Position numbers and translations under genes: made by a program | The notes under the pieces: generated by a model | Seen by the model: the letters and a program-made list of their open reading frames with translations, nothing else | What the model was told of the DNA's origin: nothing | Databases searched by the model: none | In this document: positions 1 through 12,368 of the stretch, piece after piece | Numbering within the stretch: the stretch's first letter is position 1 | How the letters are laid out: every line of letters begins with the position of its first letter | Source of the DNA: Dicyema japonicum | Lineage: Eukaryota > Dicyemida > Rhombozoa > Dicyemidae | DNA: 64,000 nt | Assembly: GCA_011109175.1 (NCBI GenBank) | Contig: RDEW01000006.1 | Coordinates: 1,696,133-1,760,132 of the forward strand | Direction: 5' to 3'

Positions 1-577
1 TTCTCAATTGATATACTTCACCCAATACGTTGGTACATATGTTAGACTCTTGGAGGACCACCAAGGAAGTCATCCATCTTCTGAATATGTGCCCTTAATA
101 AAGAGATCAAAGATAAGCGTTTCCCCTGTTGGTCCTTGGAAACCCCTTAATGAAAAAGGTCCGCAAGAAGATTAATCTGACTTTTACCACTGAACTACAC
201 AATGATGTCTACTAAATTTTCTAATGAAGTATTATCTCCCAATTTTTCAAGGGAATGATCAAATAACTGGATCATGTTTACTTGATATGACGTCAGTCAA
301 GTGATCTTATCTCCGAAGGGCCCCTCCACCACAATCATAAAGTGAAGCAGTTTCCAGACACATTTTGCATAGTAAATGATAATAGTCGTGAACTAAGTGA
401 AATAATTGCAAAGTAAATGGAATTATATTTTCATGGAGTTTTTGTGATTTCCGAATTTATTTCCACAAATTTGTGCGCATCATTTCTGTCAAAAGGGGAG
501 TTCTTTTTTTTTATCAAAAATACATCAAAGAGAAGCATTAACATCAAAGAAAAATAATAATTTTTAGGATTAAATTA
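1..577. other. No recognisable feature
   Basis: AT-rich sequence. I see no reading frame with family similarity, no RNA gene and no repeat shared with the rest of the window. Confidence 0.5.
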
Positions 578-706
578 AAGTTCTATACGGCGCAGAATCA
601 TGGATACTGAAAAAGGCGGATAGACGAAAAATTGATGCTTTTAAACTTTGGTGCTGGAGGAGTTTATTAAGAATCCCTTGGACTTCCAAAATAACAATGG
701 TCCCCA
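578..706 (+). mobile_element. RTE-like LINE reverse transcriptase fragment (C-terminal side)
   Basis: A short frame reads LYGAESW followed by DAFKLWCWRSLLRIPW. This is the typical post-palm segment of RTE/BovB-like reverse transcriptases, in which a (Y/L)YG-E-W block is followed by a Asp-Ala-Phe...WCWRR block. Nothing upstream or downstream continues it, so it is a small remnant. It abuts an oppositely oriented family-D remnant. Clade assignment is from motif memory only. Confidence 0.6.
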
Positions 707-1065
707 TGAAGCACACGCATATGAAATGCATGGTTCGATGTACTGTGAGTAGAGCGTTTTAAGTATAGGGTGATGTCCAATTTTCCATAGACTTGTCAGG
801 CATTTCAGAAGGTTGATTTTCTTCTCACATTTGTTCAGCACGTTAGTGACGTGTCTCGAATAGTTCATGTGCGTATCGAAAGTTAGACCCAATATTTTTT
901 GCCATTTGCTGAATGGCAATCCTCTTCCCTCCACATTAACTTCTATTGTCCTGTTCGACAAGCTGTAACAGATTTTTCGGTGTTGATTGACATCCGATTT
1001 TCATTAAACCATTCGATTAGTCGATCGAGGTGTTGTTGTATTCTTGATGGAGATTAGCCTGAGGG
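700..1065 (-). mobile_element. Family-D LINE fragment (RT thumb region)
   Basis: On the minus strand the frame reads WFNENRMSINTEKSVT, then KILGLTFDTHMNYSRHV, and ends near IEPCISYACASWGPLL. This order (INTEKS, KxLGVTFD, F-HV, YxQxIEPxISYxxAxWG) is shared with the family-D copies at 1.6, 6.3, 10.3, 44.2 and 56.3 kb. It is the region downstream of the RT catalytic centre in Jockey/CR1-like LINEs. Both ends are truncated and there is a frame break near 960. Confidence 0.7.
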
Positions 1066-1639
1066 CCGTGGGGAGATAAACCTGAGGACGAAAATTAGCA
1101 GTCTTTATTTAATGGCAGGTTTTTATTTTTCTCAATTATTAAACTATTAGAACTCAGATGCAAAAATAAGGAACGAAGTTCAAAAGCAGTTTCCAAAACT
1201 CATACATGAACATCTAAAGGAGATTCATTTTGCCAAAATCCTAAGATAGTATATCACATAAACATTTCTACGTCGATGAGCATCTTAATGGAAAAAGACA
1301 TCAGGCACTAAGCAACAAATTATAGAGACCACTCAACATTTGATGAGATTAAATTACCTCCAGATGTAATTATGATAAGATGGGGGAGTTTCTTAAAAAC
1401 GGCATTTTATTATTCCGGAAATCTCGCTGCAATGAAAGACAGTGAACAATTTTGAAGACGATGCGATTATTGTTGCCAATTTGAAGCAATCAATAATGAA
1501 TGAAAATTTGGTTCATGAATTTTTTGAAATTACGAAATATCAATGGCTAAAATCTGATTTGAGAGTTATGCAGCTTTTGAAAATATCAGCTCTATTTCGG
1601 TAAAGAGGGAAATTGAAAATTATTTTATTGAAAAGTACA
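1066..1639. other. No recognisable feature
   Basis: No gene or repeat identified. AT-rich, with short frames only. Confidence 0.4.
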
Positions 1640-2340
1640 CTGTAAATGCTTGCAAGGATATATGTGCTACGACAACTACGAACAAATTGCAAAATATTCT
1701 GGAAAGACTCCATGAATGGTTGAAAAGAAATTCAATGTCAACGTCCACAGAAAAGTACTTTACCTCTCTGTACGTCAAATAGAAGGCTATCAAGCTATTC
1801 GGCTGAACTATTTTTTAATGGTGAACTAATCTCAAATGAGAAACAAGCCAAGATTCTGGGAGTAACATTTGACACCCTCATAAGCTTCAGCACACATGTG
1901 TCAAACGTAATCAGTGCCTCGGCACGAAAGCTTAACTTTGTGAAGGTGCTCGTCTTAAAATTTAAAGGATCCTCAATCTGTTCATTATCAACGTTATACA
2001 CCCAATTCATAGAGCCAACTATAAGTTTTGGATGTGCAGCTTGGGGAACAAAACTTGCCAAAACAAACATGGATAAGATCAACTCCCCGAATCCAATATG
2101 ACTAAAACAATCCCCCGACTCACAGGACTACGAATAAGGGCAACCCCACTTGAGGTCCTTGTGAGGAATTCCGGCGGCATACTCACCCAAAATAGAAAAC
2201 CGCCAGAAGAACGGTGTTATCGAAAATGTGTCGGTTCCCGGGAACAAGATTGGGAAAAGATGAGAGATGCCGGGATCACCTGATAGGATTTTCCTTTTAT
2301 TTAGTTTGCCTGGTGATTTTTGACATATTAGTAATAAAAC
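1640..2340 (+). mobile_element. Family-D LINE, 3' part including protein C-terminus and tail
   Basis: Plus-strand frames give LHEWLKRNSMSTSTEK, AKILGVTFDTLISFSTHV, then YTQFIEPTISFGCAAWGTKL, and a C-terminus with RCYRKCVGSREQ and RDAGIT-stop. The final codons lie in the DNA string GCCGGGATCACCTGA, which recurs at the ends of the other family-D copies. A short 3' UTR ends near AGTAATAAAAC. At least three frame changes mark it as a dead, 5'-truncated copy. Confidence 0.75.
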
Positions 2341-4226
2341 AGATCAGTAAGAGGACCAAAGTGTAACATTGTAGCAGCAAGATCAATGCCCACAAGATTG
2401 GGTGTTTCTGTTCCCTTGAACTCGTATATTAAACCTGATGTAGAGAGCGGTTCAAATCTTTGTCCCCACCAGTCCTCGATTTCCCTCTTGTCGGTTTAGG
2501 ATCACTAGTTAATTGGAACATTCTCTTAACCAGGTGATAACAAAAAGAATAATACACACTCAGGACTATATTCGTGGGAAATCCGGACAGTTTGAAGACT
2601 GACTCTGAATACAGGAAACATCAGGATACGGAACTCAACTACCTGCATAAAACTTCAAAAATCGAGAGATCATTCAGAAAATTATGCACACACAGAACAC
2701 CTAGTTAACCAACAATCACAGAATGACTCATCTTTGGAAGAAACAAGAATATTAAAATTCATAACCAACCACAAAAAGGCAATAGAATTTCCAAACCATT
2801 TAACAAGAATCTACGCTGTGAGAGAATGATCATTAAAAAACGTTAATAATGCCGTAATCCACGGCAAACGTCAGATCACACATATACGTACCGTAAAGGA
2901 CAACAGAAAGTCTTATGAAGTCATTCGGTTCCTGAGTCGTACTTGTCCTTAAATAATGAATTTCTTCCAACGAACAAACATTCAAAAATCCTCGGAATTG
3001 TCTTTGACATGTCTCTGCTTAAAAAACGTAGAACAGCTCTACACAGAAGTCAGACAAAAATCAAATATTTCGGAAGCGGTAGATGGGCACTTTTATGACC
3101 AACAAAAACAATGCCGACGACGATCAGGTATGCCTAAGATTGGGAGGCGTTTCAGAGAAGGACTACAGGAGATTGCTTGGGGTAAGAACGAATGGAGGAT
3201 GACGTCGTTGTTCAAAACTTGTCTCGCTTTACAGTGAACAACATTTAATATGAGATGCTATAAACCCTGCTTGTTCGGGAAGGTTTTATTATTTTTCAAT
3301 CTGCATTACGTAGAACTAATGATTCCGCCCATATCTTCCCATCAGTCTTATTGGAGTTACCTTTTCTGCTATTCAACCTCTCTTATCATGTAGTCAAGTA
3401 GGTTACCTGCGTATTTGTTTTGTAAGATCTCACAATTAAATAATAGGTGGCTCTTCGACCAGTCGTTTAGGTCTCAGGCATAAGTGTCACCTGTTCCTCA
3501 ACCCCTTGGCACATTCTTTGGGTTCCCACTTATCAATAACAAGTTTGTATGCTTCATCTTTTTTAAATCTCTTATCTTTGATGTGCTTTTAAATATTTGT
3601 AGGATACTTTCTTCGTAAAACACAGCATAGTGGTACTGGTATATGACCCCTAAGCAATTATAGTACCCCCTAAGCAATTATTCTTATAAATTCTTGATTT
3701 AATAATTTTTTTTGATTTAATAATTTTTTAGCGCTAATAGATTTGTTTAAGTTCTAGAAACAACTTGCTCCACTTATCACTAAATCACCGTGAGACTGGC
3801 GTTGCAAGGGACAAAAAAGGGCCACCTTGACATCAATTGTAACCAATCAATGAACATGGAACATCACTACCCCCGTCAGAAATCTGATTGAGCTAATTAT
3901 TGCCCTAGGATCACATGGACAAAAATAAAACAGATAAATTGGTGTTGGTCATGTAGCGATGGGCTTTAGGTTTGATCTGCTTGAAGGATTCTTTCCTGCT
4001 CTTTGCCTTCTTCAATTCCTAAAAAACATCATATTATCCATCTCTCTAGGGAGACGCCAAGTGCATACACAAAGAATCCCTTTCTTTCTTACTCTACAAA
4101 AGAGGTTCCCAACAATGTAAATAGCCGTGGGAAGAAAGTCTCACTCAGACGGTGGGGACTGGAATCAATAATGAGGACAATGATTGAGATATCAAAATAT
4201 TTAAAAAAACCAAAATTTAATTAAAA
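2341..4226. other. Gene-free stretch with one very decayed LINE scrap
   Basis: Only one trace is recognisable. Around 2935-3240 (+), combining two frames yields QTFKILGIVFDMSLL, like the KILGVTFD block of family D. The rest holds two small tandem duplications (annotated separately) and A/T-rich sequence. I found no host gene. Confidence 0.35.
3647..3729 (+). repeat. Two adjacent short tandem duplications
   Basis: A CCCCTAAGCAATTAT unit occurs at 3647-3661 and 3667-3681 (20-bp period). Directly afterwards a perfect 18-bp unit TTGATTTAATAATTTTTT occurs twice (3694-3711 and 3712-3729). They look like replication-slippage products. Confidence 0.85.
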
Positions 4227-6206
4227 TTAACTAAATATTAATTCACTATCAGAATCATTTATAATTTGAATATTAATTTCATTAAATTGGCGATTATACA
4301 ATTTCAAAACACACATCCTTTCAGTTTTAGCAATCGAATTCAGAGGATCCAAGACAATTATATTTTCGAGATCTTTCAGGGACTTGGTGTACTTACGGAG
4401 ATTCTAAATTACCAAGACGAGTCAACCTTATAAGACAACGCTCTCCTATAGAGTGCCTTGACATTGGTAGGGCTCTGCAAGAGTACAAGATCACACTCTC
4501 TTATCGCTTGTTTATACTATATTTACGCTAATAGCTTACCTCCCCCGTTTGTAAGTAACACAGGGAGATGTTCAAATTAGCAGTCAGGTCGTTCGTTCTG
4601 AGACAAATACATTCACTGTACTTGTCTATTGCATTGGAATAGTCTTTCTGAAATTACTCCAACCAAACTCGTCTAAAATATTCGTTCCCCTCCAATCTTA
4701 AACTCTCGTAATAGCCGACTATCGATTTTGGTGGTGAAGTGGGGAAGTGTAAAATATTCATTTTCTCCCGTATTTTGCTTGAAAATTCAATATTTTTGGT
4801 TTTTTCTTTCCAACTTTCTCCATAAAGGTTCTTTAAAACCGCAGAAATGCGTTCTGACTCATTTTCCGATGTAATTCTTAGTTCTTCGGGTCCTTTCGAG
4901 AATTTGGCACGTGCTGCTTGGTAGTCGGAGTAACTCAAAAGATATCTACGATCCCCCAAAATCTTACTTTTCGATCCTTTCAAATAATCTCGCTCGTTCC
5001 AGGTAAACAATCCCACCAGAGTCGAAATTTGTAGCCAAAAATGTTAAATCAGAAATTGCCTGCCAAATTTCGTTCAAAAAACCATAGCACTTCGCCCTCC
5101 TCATAAGAACATCCTTAAATAAGGGACATCTGCCTTCGTCTCCCTTCAGAACAGTAGCGAGCCAAGATAGCACTTCAACTGCTTGAGAATACTCCTTATT
5201 CGTCTCCATTCTATCAACATCCCCAAGGATGACTGTAAAAGTGTCTCCTTTTTTCGATGACTGTTTGGACTCCTTATTCCCTGACTCTGATATTTCCGTT
5301 ATTTTTAGCTTTTTTCCATTTTTGAGTTTCTCCTTGCAATTTTGCATCAATTCGTTGGCGCAAGGGTCATCGGACTTGATTTTAGTGTAAAGTTCGAGAT
5401 TTTGAAGAGCCATTTTATAGTTTTTCAGTTCATAAAGGCATCTTCCTTTCTTAGAAGAGATCGAAGATTATTTTGATCTTACTTCCAAGATTTGTCGAAA
5501 TCCTTCAATGCCTCTTCATAGTTGAGCTTCTTCATGTCTGAAATAATATTTTCTGTTACAAGTTAGTCCCCTGTTGTTGGCTGCAGCCTCAGTCCAATTG
5601 GTGGACAAGCTTAGTGAGTAGTACTCCAACGCCTCCTCCCACTCTCACATCGATATGCCTCTGATTCGGCCACATTTTAACCTCATTTCCCTTTTCTTTG
5701 TAATCCTGTGCCTTCCCTACTATTTGTGATCTTGTAAGTGACTTTGTGTTGAACTTTAACTTTGACGATCTCGTCTCCTTCTTTGATAAATCGAATTTTT
5801 TCTAATTATTCTCACAACTTTTACAGATTCTCTGATTGGACCCGAATACTCGGAAGCTCTACTTTCCCTGTCTCGTTTCCTCAGCTAAGATAAATTACAC
5901 TGTAACCTCAAATTTATCATTTATTTCCTGTAACTCCGATTTATCCAGTGAGCATCTGTTTCCTGGGGGTTTGTCCTTATTAATATTTTGGTAAACAATA
6001 AACAAGGAAACTGCCTTTTGGGGTTCAAAAGTTTTATTTTTTCCTCGCAGCAGTTTTCAAGAGCTTCGTAATATCCTTGAGCGGGGGATTTTGGTTGAGA
6101 CTTGAATGTACTTTAGTATTTTATATATTTTTTCCAATTCTTTGAGGTCACCACAGCTTTCTACATATTTAAAGTCAAAATGTTCAATCAGAATGTCGTC
6201 AAACAT
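4227..6206 (-). CDS. SPAG1: SPAG1-like TPR co-chaperone (frame-broken in its N-terminal half)
   Basis: The start ATG (6206-6204) opens with IEHFDFKYVESCGDLKEL, matching the SPAG1 N-terminal block IEH-DFKYIEKC-D-K-LE. Next come GYYEALENCCE and KDKPPGNRCSLDKSEL, then TPR units: YKEKGNEAYRCE / EEALEYYSLSLS, NNRGLTYMKKLNYEEAL, GRCLYELKNYKMALQNLE, LRLEGNEYFRRKDYSNAI, YKQAIRECDLVLLQSPTN. SPAG1 is a cytoplasmic factor for preassembly of axonemal dynein arms, plausible in a ciliated parasite. Introns I can place are 22 (5885-5906), 23 (5659-5681), 22 (5538-5559), 22 (4946-4967), 21 (4648-4668), 23 (4517-4539) and 23 bp (4404-4426). The second half (from about 5413) reads cleanly to TAA at 4229-4227. 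The first half needs several 1-nt corrections (near 5630, 5490, 5450 and 5715), so it is either a pseudogene or carries assembly errors. Shorter than vertebrate SPAG1. Confidence 0.8.
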
Positions 6207-6289
6207 TACGTTGCTAAGGTTTTAATATTTAATTTTGTTAGCAGCCGACAGGCTCATCATAGGTTCGATTATCACTTTATAAGGTTTCA

Positions 6290-7012
6290 AAATTAGAAAT
6301 TGATGCTCTTCCACATGATGGAAGACTCAGGGTTCAATCAGGGGGATCAGGAGTGGGACTGGCTATCAATGAATTTGCTGTCTGCATCCAAGTCTCAGTT
6401 CACGCTATTTACTACGGACAGAAGATTTAAAGGTGGACTTGGGATAATCATTGGAAACATTCCCATCCCTTATACACGAACACGAAAGATCCTTGGAGTA
6501 ACTTTTGAGTCTCTGATGACGTTTGCCAGTAACACGGAGGTGCTAACCCCTTCCCTCCTACTGCTTGTATCAGCAAAATATATCTTCAAGTTATTGCGCC
6601 GACGATTGAATATGCCTGTTCTGCCAAGAGATTCGCCATTCCTTCTACGAAAGTGGAGTGTGTGAATTCTCTCAGACGGAAGATCATGAGCCACATACAA
6701 TCAGACTCCACATACGTCCCCAGTCTGCTTTCAAAGGAGGCGACGGTGAGAAATTGCCAGGGTTTTTTTTACGTTTTTGCAAGGAACTGGCAAAACCATT
6801 CAAGGAAAAGGTGCCGAGGAATTTTGGTCGGTTATAAAAAAAGTGCACGCCGATTGAATTCCTATGCAGAAGGAAGAGAAAGCGCTTCCGGATTGCAGTT
6901 GGGTCATCAGAAGACCTGAAAAGAGTTCAGATGTTGTTGGAGGCTGGGATCACCTAATTAGTTGTTTTGACCTATCTTTCTTGGTGGCCTTGGAGTTAAA
7001 TAAATAAAAAAA
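6290..7012 (+). mobile_element. Family-D LINE, 3' part with A-rich tail
   Basis: Frames give WLSMNLLSASKSQFTLFTTD, RKILGVTFESLMTF and a C-terminus ending in EAGIT-stop. The stop lies in GGCTGGGATCACCTAATTAG, and the 3' UTR contains TATCTTTCTTGGTGGCC, also found in the copy ending near 53.4 kb. It ends in GTTAAATAAATAAAAAAAAAT. It is 5'-truncated and frameshifted. Confidence 0.75.
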
Positions 7013-7243
7013 AATAAAAAAGGAGTAGGAATTAATAATTTAAACAACAAAGTAATCAAAAACTTATAACAAAACCGAAACTCGTAATAATCAGATTGGA
7101 ATCAATAATACCGCAAAGGTGGTTGGACTCAAATGACAGTAAACTGATCTCCCCCATAAATAAACCAATTAAAATATTGGTAGTCAACTCAACCACTTAT
7201 ACCTTTGTTGAATTCCCAACCAGTTTTGTCTTATAGTTATATA

Positions 7244-8376
7244 CTAATTTTCCCCCAAATTCAAGACTAACAAGGCCAAGGCAATGCCTGTCTTACTCAA
7301 TTCTCTCATCCACACACACGTGCTCCCATTCTTCTCATAGAAAATACCTGATTTCCCCAACTCATCGTTATCCAGTGCCAGTATATGCTCGTTTTTAGCA
7401 ATCCGATCAAATCCGAGTCCAAACGAGACACATCTGTGGAAATCATCAAAGGATCCGCCAAAAAGGCCCAAATAATAAACTGGGTCCTCTGCGCATTGTA
7501 ACTGAGTCCATAGGAACCAACAAGAAGCTATAAACAATAAATACAAAGTCCACCATATCTGGGTCATTGAACTGTCCAGGAGCTGATATCTGCAAAAAAT
7601 CTCCCTTATTTTTTACATAAAGAGACATTATGGAAACTAAAGAGTCCCACGTGTCATCAACATCGTAAACATTCCTCCAAGTTTTGCAAAATTTAGCCAC
7701 ATTTTTGTAGTTTGGCTTGAATTACAGATACTTTTACATTTTCCTCATATAAAGGCCAACAACAAGAAAATAAAATCGGTCTCCCACTTTCGTTCAAATA
7801 TGAGCTAGTCAGAGCGAACCCAATAATAAGGCCACGTGACTAACCAGCGTCAAATAAATCTTGGTTTCCATAGCATCCATCCATTTTGAGGTAGTCAACT
7901 CCCCATTCAACAAATGTTTTAACATCCTTCTCTATATGTAGAAGAGATCCCGGATATCCCTGACACGTGAACAACCCCATATCCTCGTAAATTCCGAATT
8001 TAAGTCCTTTGTTGTGAATCTGTGATTGATCACCACAAAGTTTACATAATCTGATAAATATTTTATTCCACTGGGAATCTCTTCCTGTCGGCCACCAACA
8101 AGTCAGAGTCCCTACTTTTTTCCATCCAGCAATCATCAATGATGATGTATTCATACCCAGAATCCCTTAGTCCGGTGGAGACCATATAATTTGCTGTTTT
8201 TATCACTAAATCTTCACTATATGTGATTATTTGGGATACTTGAGACATCCATTCGGATTATCATCACAGTTAGTATTACATCTGACATATTGCCAACTCA
8301 ACCATCCCTTTGGGGGAACTCTTCCCACACCGTTATCACGATTATTACATATGTTTATAAGAATTAAGGTTAACAT
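7244..8376 (-). pseudogene. Alpha-galactosidase / alpha-N-acetylgalactosaminidase (GH27), two lesions
   Basis: Starting at ATG 8376-8374 (MLTLILINICNN, possibly a short signal), the frame gives [60 protein letters not shown] (nucleophile Asp), VYDVDDTWDS (acid/base Asp) and QFNDPDM / LLVGSYGLSYNAQRTQF. This is the GH27 fold order; such enzymes act in lysosomes on terminal alpha-galactosides. Reading it requires removing introns of 23 (8217-8239), 26 (8020-8045), 22 (7716-7737) and 26 bp (7528-7553). Two defects: one base missing near 8072-8076 after KRFP, and TAG at 7842-7840 where the family has Tyr of a Gly-Tyr pair. The frame stops at 7244, so most of the C-terminal beta domain is absent. 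Either a recent pseudogene or a real gene with one assembly error and one true stop. Confidence 0.88.
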
Positions 8377-9289
8377 AATTTTATTTTTAAATAATCGATC
8401 AATAAAATTTATTATTATTTACTCTTTTATTTTTAAAATAAATTTATTTTAAATTTTGACATTTCAACATGATCTCCTCTACGTCCAAAACTGACACCCA
8501 ATAACTCAGATGGTCAGCATCGTAGTATGACTTAAATCCAAGGCTCGCATAATAAGAGGACCATATACCTTTAATCACCCAAGACTCATAAAGATGTACT
8601 TACGTTGACTATAAGAGAACACGTTGGAGGAATTCAAGTCTTTCACTGAACGGTCTCTGGAGTTTGCTGTTAACAAGTATCACTCATTTAAAGAAGCTCT
8701 GTCTCATTCAACTCGGTAATTCCAACCTCCGCTAGTAAGGTCATACCGAAGTGTTTTATTCCCAACTTCAATCCGTCCTTCAACCGGAAATCTTTTCCTT
8801 GATCCTGAGAAGAAAATATTGAAGAGATCACATCCCAAAAATATCGATGGTTTTACTCAGTTGTCCGAACTGAACAAAACCATAGGTTCGCTCATCACAA
8901 AGGAAATGGGCATAATTACAAAAGCTAACCCAAAAAGATTCTTGATGATTAGAGGACCTGTCAAACTGATTCAAATCTCTTCAGGAAACAATCTCCAAGT
9001 GGGGGTTATGACTTGAAGTTTTATTCTTCTATTAGTCACCTTAAACGGCCTCCATCTCGCACCTTCACGAAAAGAAACTGAAAGTAAAGGAGTTCCCATT
9101 TTATCAAATCGATACAACTAGACTAATTAACCTTATCAAAAATACGCGAAACTCCCCTGCGAAAGGACCTCACGACCTTCCGATTTAATGGCTATAAAAC
9201 ACAAAAAAATCATTTTGTTATTTTTTAAATTTAATTAATTTTTTTAATAGTATTTGTAAATTTTGTTATGTGAAGAACACCCGAATACT
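8377..9289. other. No recognisable feature
   Basis: Very A/T-rich directly upstream of the galactosidase. I see no family similarity in any frame, including a 65-codon plus-strand frame at 8819-9016. Confidence 0.4.
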
Positions 9290-9912
9290 CGGATCATTAC
9301 TTGGCGATTCAGAAGATATCACACGACGAAAGATATTGGAACACAATAGCACTTAAAAATTACATTCTAATGAGAAAGAATCAAATTCCTACTAAGATAC
9401 GATTACGCTTATATAATGGATTTGTCCGACCAGTCTTCATGTACAACGCAGGTAATTGGGGAACATCAAAGAAAGATATGGAACAACCTGACTCGTTTCA
9501 CAGAGGCCAACTAAGAAAACTCTTGGATACTCCCAAAGAAAATCTCAAACAATGAATTATACAGACTGACTGATTGTGGACCAATAAGCCTGAACTTACT
9601 TGAAGCCCGTTAGCCCCCATTTGGATATATTCTACGGATGGGTGAACAGACACCCTTCAATGCTGCCATGGAAGAATTTTTCGGCCATACTGTATCTCCT
9701 GCATTCAGGTGACGTCCAAGAAGTTATCTTCCAAGGACACTTGCGGCAGATTACGCAGTGATCGGGGGAAAACTGATAGCGCGGACGATTTGAACGAATT
9801 CAAGAAACGAGCACGACAGCGAAAAGGATGGAGTAACAGAAAGGATAATCGAAAAGCATGGCACAAGCGAAACCATAAGCAGTGTTTTACAATCAGCAAT
9901 CTTTGTTAGAGC
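9290..9912 (+). mobile_element. Family-C LINE fragment (RT C-terminal side)
   Basis: Frames read PTKIRLRLYNGFVRPVFMYN, SFHRGQLRKLLD, then, in other frames, FGYILRMGEQTPF and DDLNEFKKRARQRKGW. The same ordered blocks occur in the family-C copy at 30.98-31.76 kb (FGHILRMDLDVPL, DDLDELRDLAKRRGLW). Several frameshifts; no tail seen. Confidence 0.65.
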
Positions 9913-10329
9913 ATGTGATTCAGATTTTAATATTTATGAAGAATTTCTCGGACTAGTACCAATACAAGATATTACTACAAGTAAAGATATTTTTAAGGGA
10001 ACCCCCAAGTGGTGGGGAAAAGTTGATGGCTCTTTTCGCTTTTTTCCTGAATGGGTGACACCTTTTCGGATGAGCCACAAGACACCACGTTAAGCACATG
10101 TCAAGAGACTACGCTCCACAATCAACACAATATACCGGAAACTATATTTATGATTAAAATTGTCCATATTAATGATTCGAGAATTGTCCATAGGAAATTC
10201 TAATTTTTTTATATTGCCAAAAAGTAAGGAAAACTGAATCCTTAGTACAATTTCAATGAACAAAGTATAAATTATTAGAATAAAAAATGTAAAAAAATAT
10301 TTAAAATAAAAAAAAGTTTTATTTAATCG
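9913..10329. other. No recognisable feature
   Basis: Intergenic. A short stretch near 10072-10090 (GAGCCACAAGACACCAC) weakly resembles the interspersed repeat at 25.7 and 63.8 kb, but not enough to call. Confidence 0.3.
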
Positions 10330-10835
10330 CAGAAGATACTGGGAGTAACTTTTGATACTTTCCTCTGCTTCTCAGCCCATGTGGAATCTATCATATCAAC
10401 CTGTGCAAAGAAGATCAATTTTGTAAAGGCCTTTCTTTGGAACTGTAGAGGAATTTATCCGCCAGGTATCGGGACCCTCTACAAGCAGTATGTCGAGCCA
10501 ACAATAGGCTATGCATGTGCTGCACAAGGATCTAACCTGTAGGCAAAAATTCAAGAGATCCAGTCAAGAGCAAAAAAATTACTGGAAAAATATACAGATA
10601 AAGAAATTGCCCCCAGAGCACTCGAGTCTATCATAGAGGCAACTGGAGGCAATTTCAGAAGAGGAAAGGAAAAAGACCCCCGTCCGTATAGAAAATGCGT
10701 GGGATCACGGTCGGAGCATCGAAAAAAAATGGCCCGATTATTGAGAGATGCCGGGATCACCTGAATATTAGTTATTGGTTAAGACGGTGTTTCTTTGGCT
10801 TAAATAATAATAAAAAAACAAAAAAGTCATAAATC
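10330..10835 (+). mobile_element. Family-D LINE 3' fragment
   Basis: Begins with KILGVTFDTFLCFSAHV-like codons and continues through YKQYVEPTIGYACAA. The C-terminus has RPYRKCVGSRSEHRKK and LLRDAGIT-stop in GCCGGGATCACCTGA. A poly-A-rich tail with AATAATAATAAAAAAAC follows. The C-terminal half is in one intact frame, so this is one of the younger family-D tails. Confidence 0.75.
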
Positions 10836-11309
10836 GTTGTCATAAACACATCAAAACAGGATATTGCATGAATATCTTCTCTAGCAAATGAATGAAGACA
10901 TTTAATTGTTCCTGTCTTTTTAAAACATTTTTGTATTGTGTCTTTTTCATTCTATGCGTGAGATACCATAATGACGACTTTCTGTAAATTCACAAAAATT
11001 CTTTTCCAAATTAAAGGCATATAATCAAAATTAAACTTTTTTCTATAAAAATGCTTAAAATTTTGATTGAAGATGAACAGTTGTGTGAATAAAATTTCAA
11101 TGTTTTCAAAAAATTTCGTTAAAACGTGGCTTGGAGATTATCAATCAGTAAAAAAACTTTTTTCCGTAATATTTTAATTCACCACTAAGATGACTGATGA
11201 TAACATTAAAAAGTTCTGTTGTCATCCAAGCCCTTTAATTTGCATAGTACAATATTTTTCAAAATCAAAATCTGTTAAAATTGTTTTAGAAAGAAAAACT
11301 GAAAAGACA
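10836..11309. other. No recognisable feature
   Basis: A/T-rich intergenic sequence without identifiable coding or repeat content. Confidence 0.4.
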
Positions 11310-11760
11310 CCGACTGGTTCAAGCATGGAGGTGTGTCCGGCGGCGTCCAAAGCTCGCTTAACGACCACGTTCAAGGACATACGTGTGATCTGCCTGCACT
11401 CTTCATGCAGGAGAGAAGGTGTAGGCCAAAATAGTCGATCTGGTAAACATCGGGATGGATGGGGCACACAAACTTTTAATTTGAGTCATAACTAGATCCC
11501 AATACATTCATCATCCAGAAAGGTACCCAAAGCTTCATTAGGAATAACGTTGAGATAGGCACCGCTCCTGGAAGACGTCTTCGACTACAAACAAGCACGG
11601 CGATGTTGGTTAGATGACACCAACAGATCTTCAAAAGATCTCAGACATCAGCATCGTACAGACCTAACTGAGAGAACATGGAATCTGGGGAAAACTTATA
11701 CGTACGGCTCCAGGCCTCACGAGCATGACAGGCGTCCTGGTCAAGGCGGGAGTGTAGAAT
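11310..11760 (-). mobile_element. Family-A element fragment (C-terminal domain, minus strand)
   Basis: Minus-strand frames give SGAYLNVIPNEALGTFLDDE and, after a frame change, VVKRALDAAGHTSMLEPVG. These align in order with SGAWLNAIPNGALGTFLDDE and IVRRAMDAAGYSAILEPVG of the element at 12.3-15.4 kb. The restriction-like endonuclease core is missing here. Confidence 0.7.
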
Positions 11761-11929
11761 ACTCTTGACAAGGTGTTACAAGCAATTATTTTTAATTCAA
11801 TTTGCGAACAACAATTAAATTATTCGCAGATTAATTGATATGACTGTGACATAAAATATTAAATTAATTTTCAAAAACGGTATTTTTAAAAAATGTTTAA
11901 TTTAATTTCCGGATAGTTCTTTAAAAATA

Positions 11930-12100
11930 CACAGGAGAAAGCCTTTGGTATGGGATGCTACGTGCGTCGACCCACTTTGCCCATCCAACGCAGTAGGGAG
12001 CCCCGTAGACACATTGTGAGCCTCGATGGTTCTCCAGTTGATCTCTGTTGCAATCGTGAAAGGCAACGCAACGTCGATTATGTAGGCGGGGATCATTATT
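11930..12100 (+). mobile_element. Family-A element fragment (endonuclease core to stop, plus strand)
   Basis: Reads KPLVWDATCVDPL and later AIVKGNATSIM-stop, corresponding to KPLVWDVTCTDTF and AILRGNSHAVRAATT at the end of the 12.3-15.4 kb element. It points opposite to the neighbouring fragment at 11.3-11.8 kb and belongs to a more diverged subfamily. Confidence 0.65.
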
Positions 12101-12368
12101 GATTGATTTTTGTGTTTTATCTAAAATAAATAAAAATTAAAAAAATAAAAATTATTGTAAATTATAAAAAAAATGATTCTATTTTTGCCAGCACTTAGCT
12201 GATAGATTCTTGCACTTGTTTCGAAAAGCGATATTGGGAAAAACAATAAATGACCTTTTACTGTAGAAATACACTATTTTAAAAGAATTCAAATATCAAC
12301 CGTTTTTTTCTTATTTTTAGTTTCCGGTTGTCGTTGTGTGTTGTTGTTTTTCGCATATTGTGATTATT

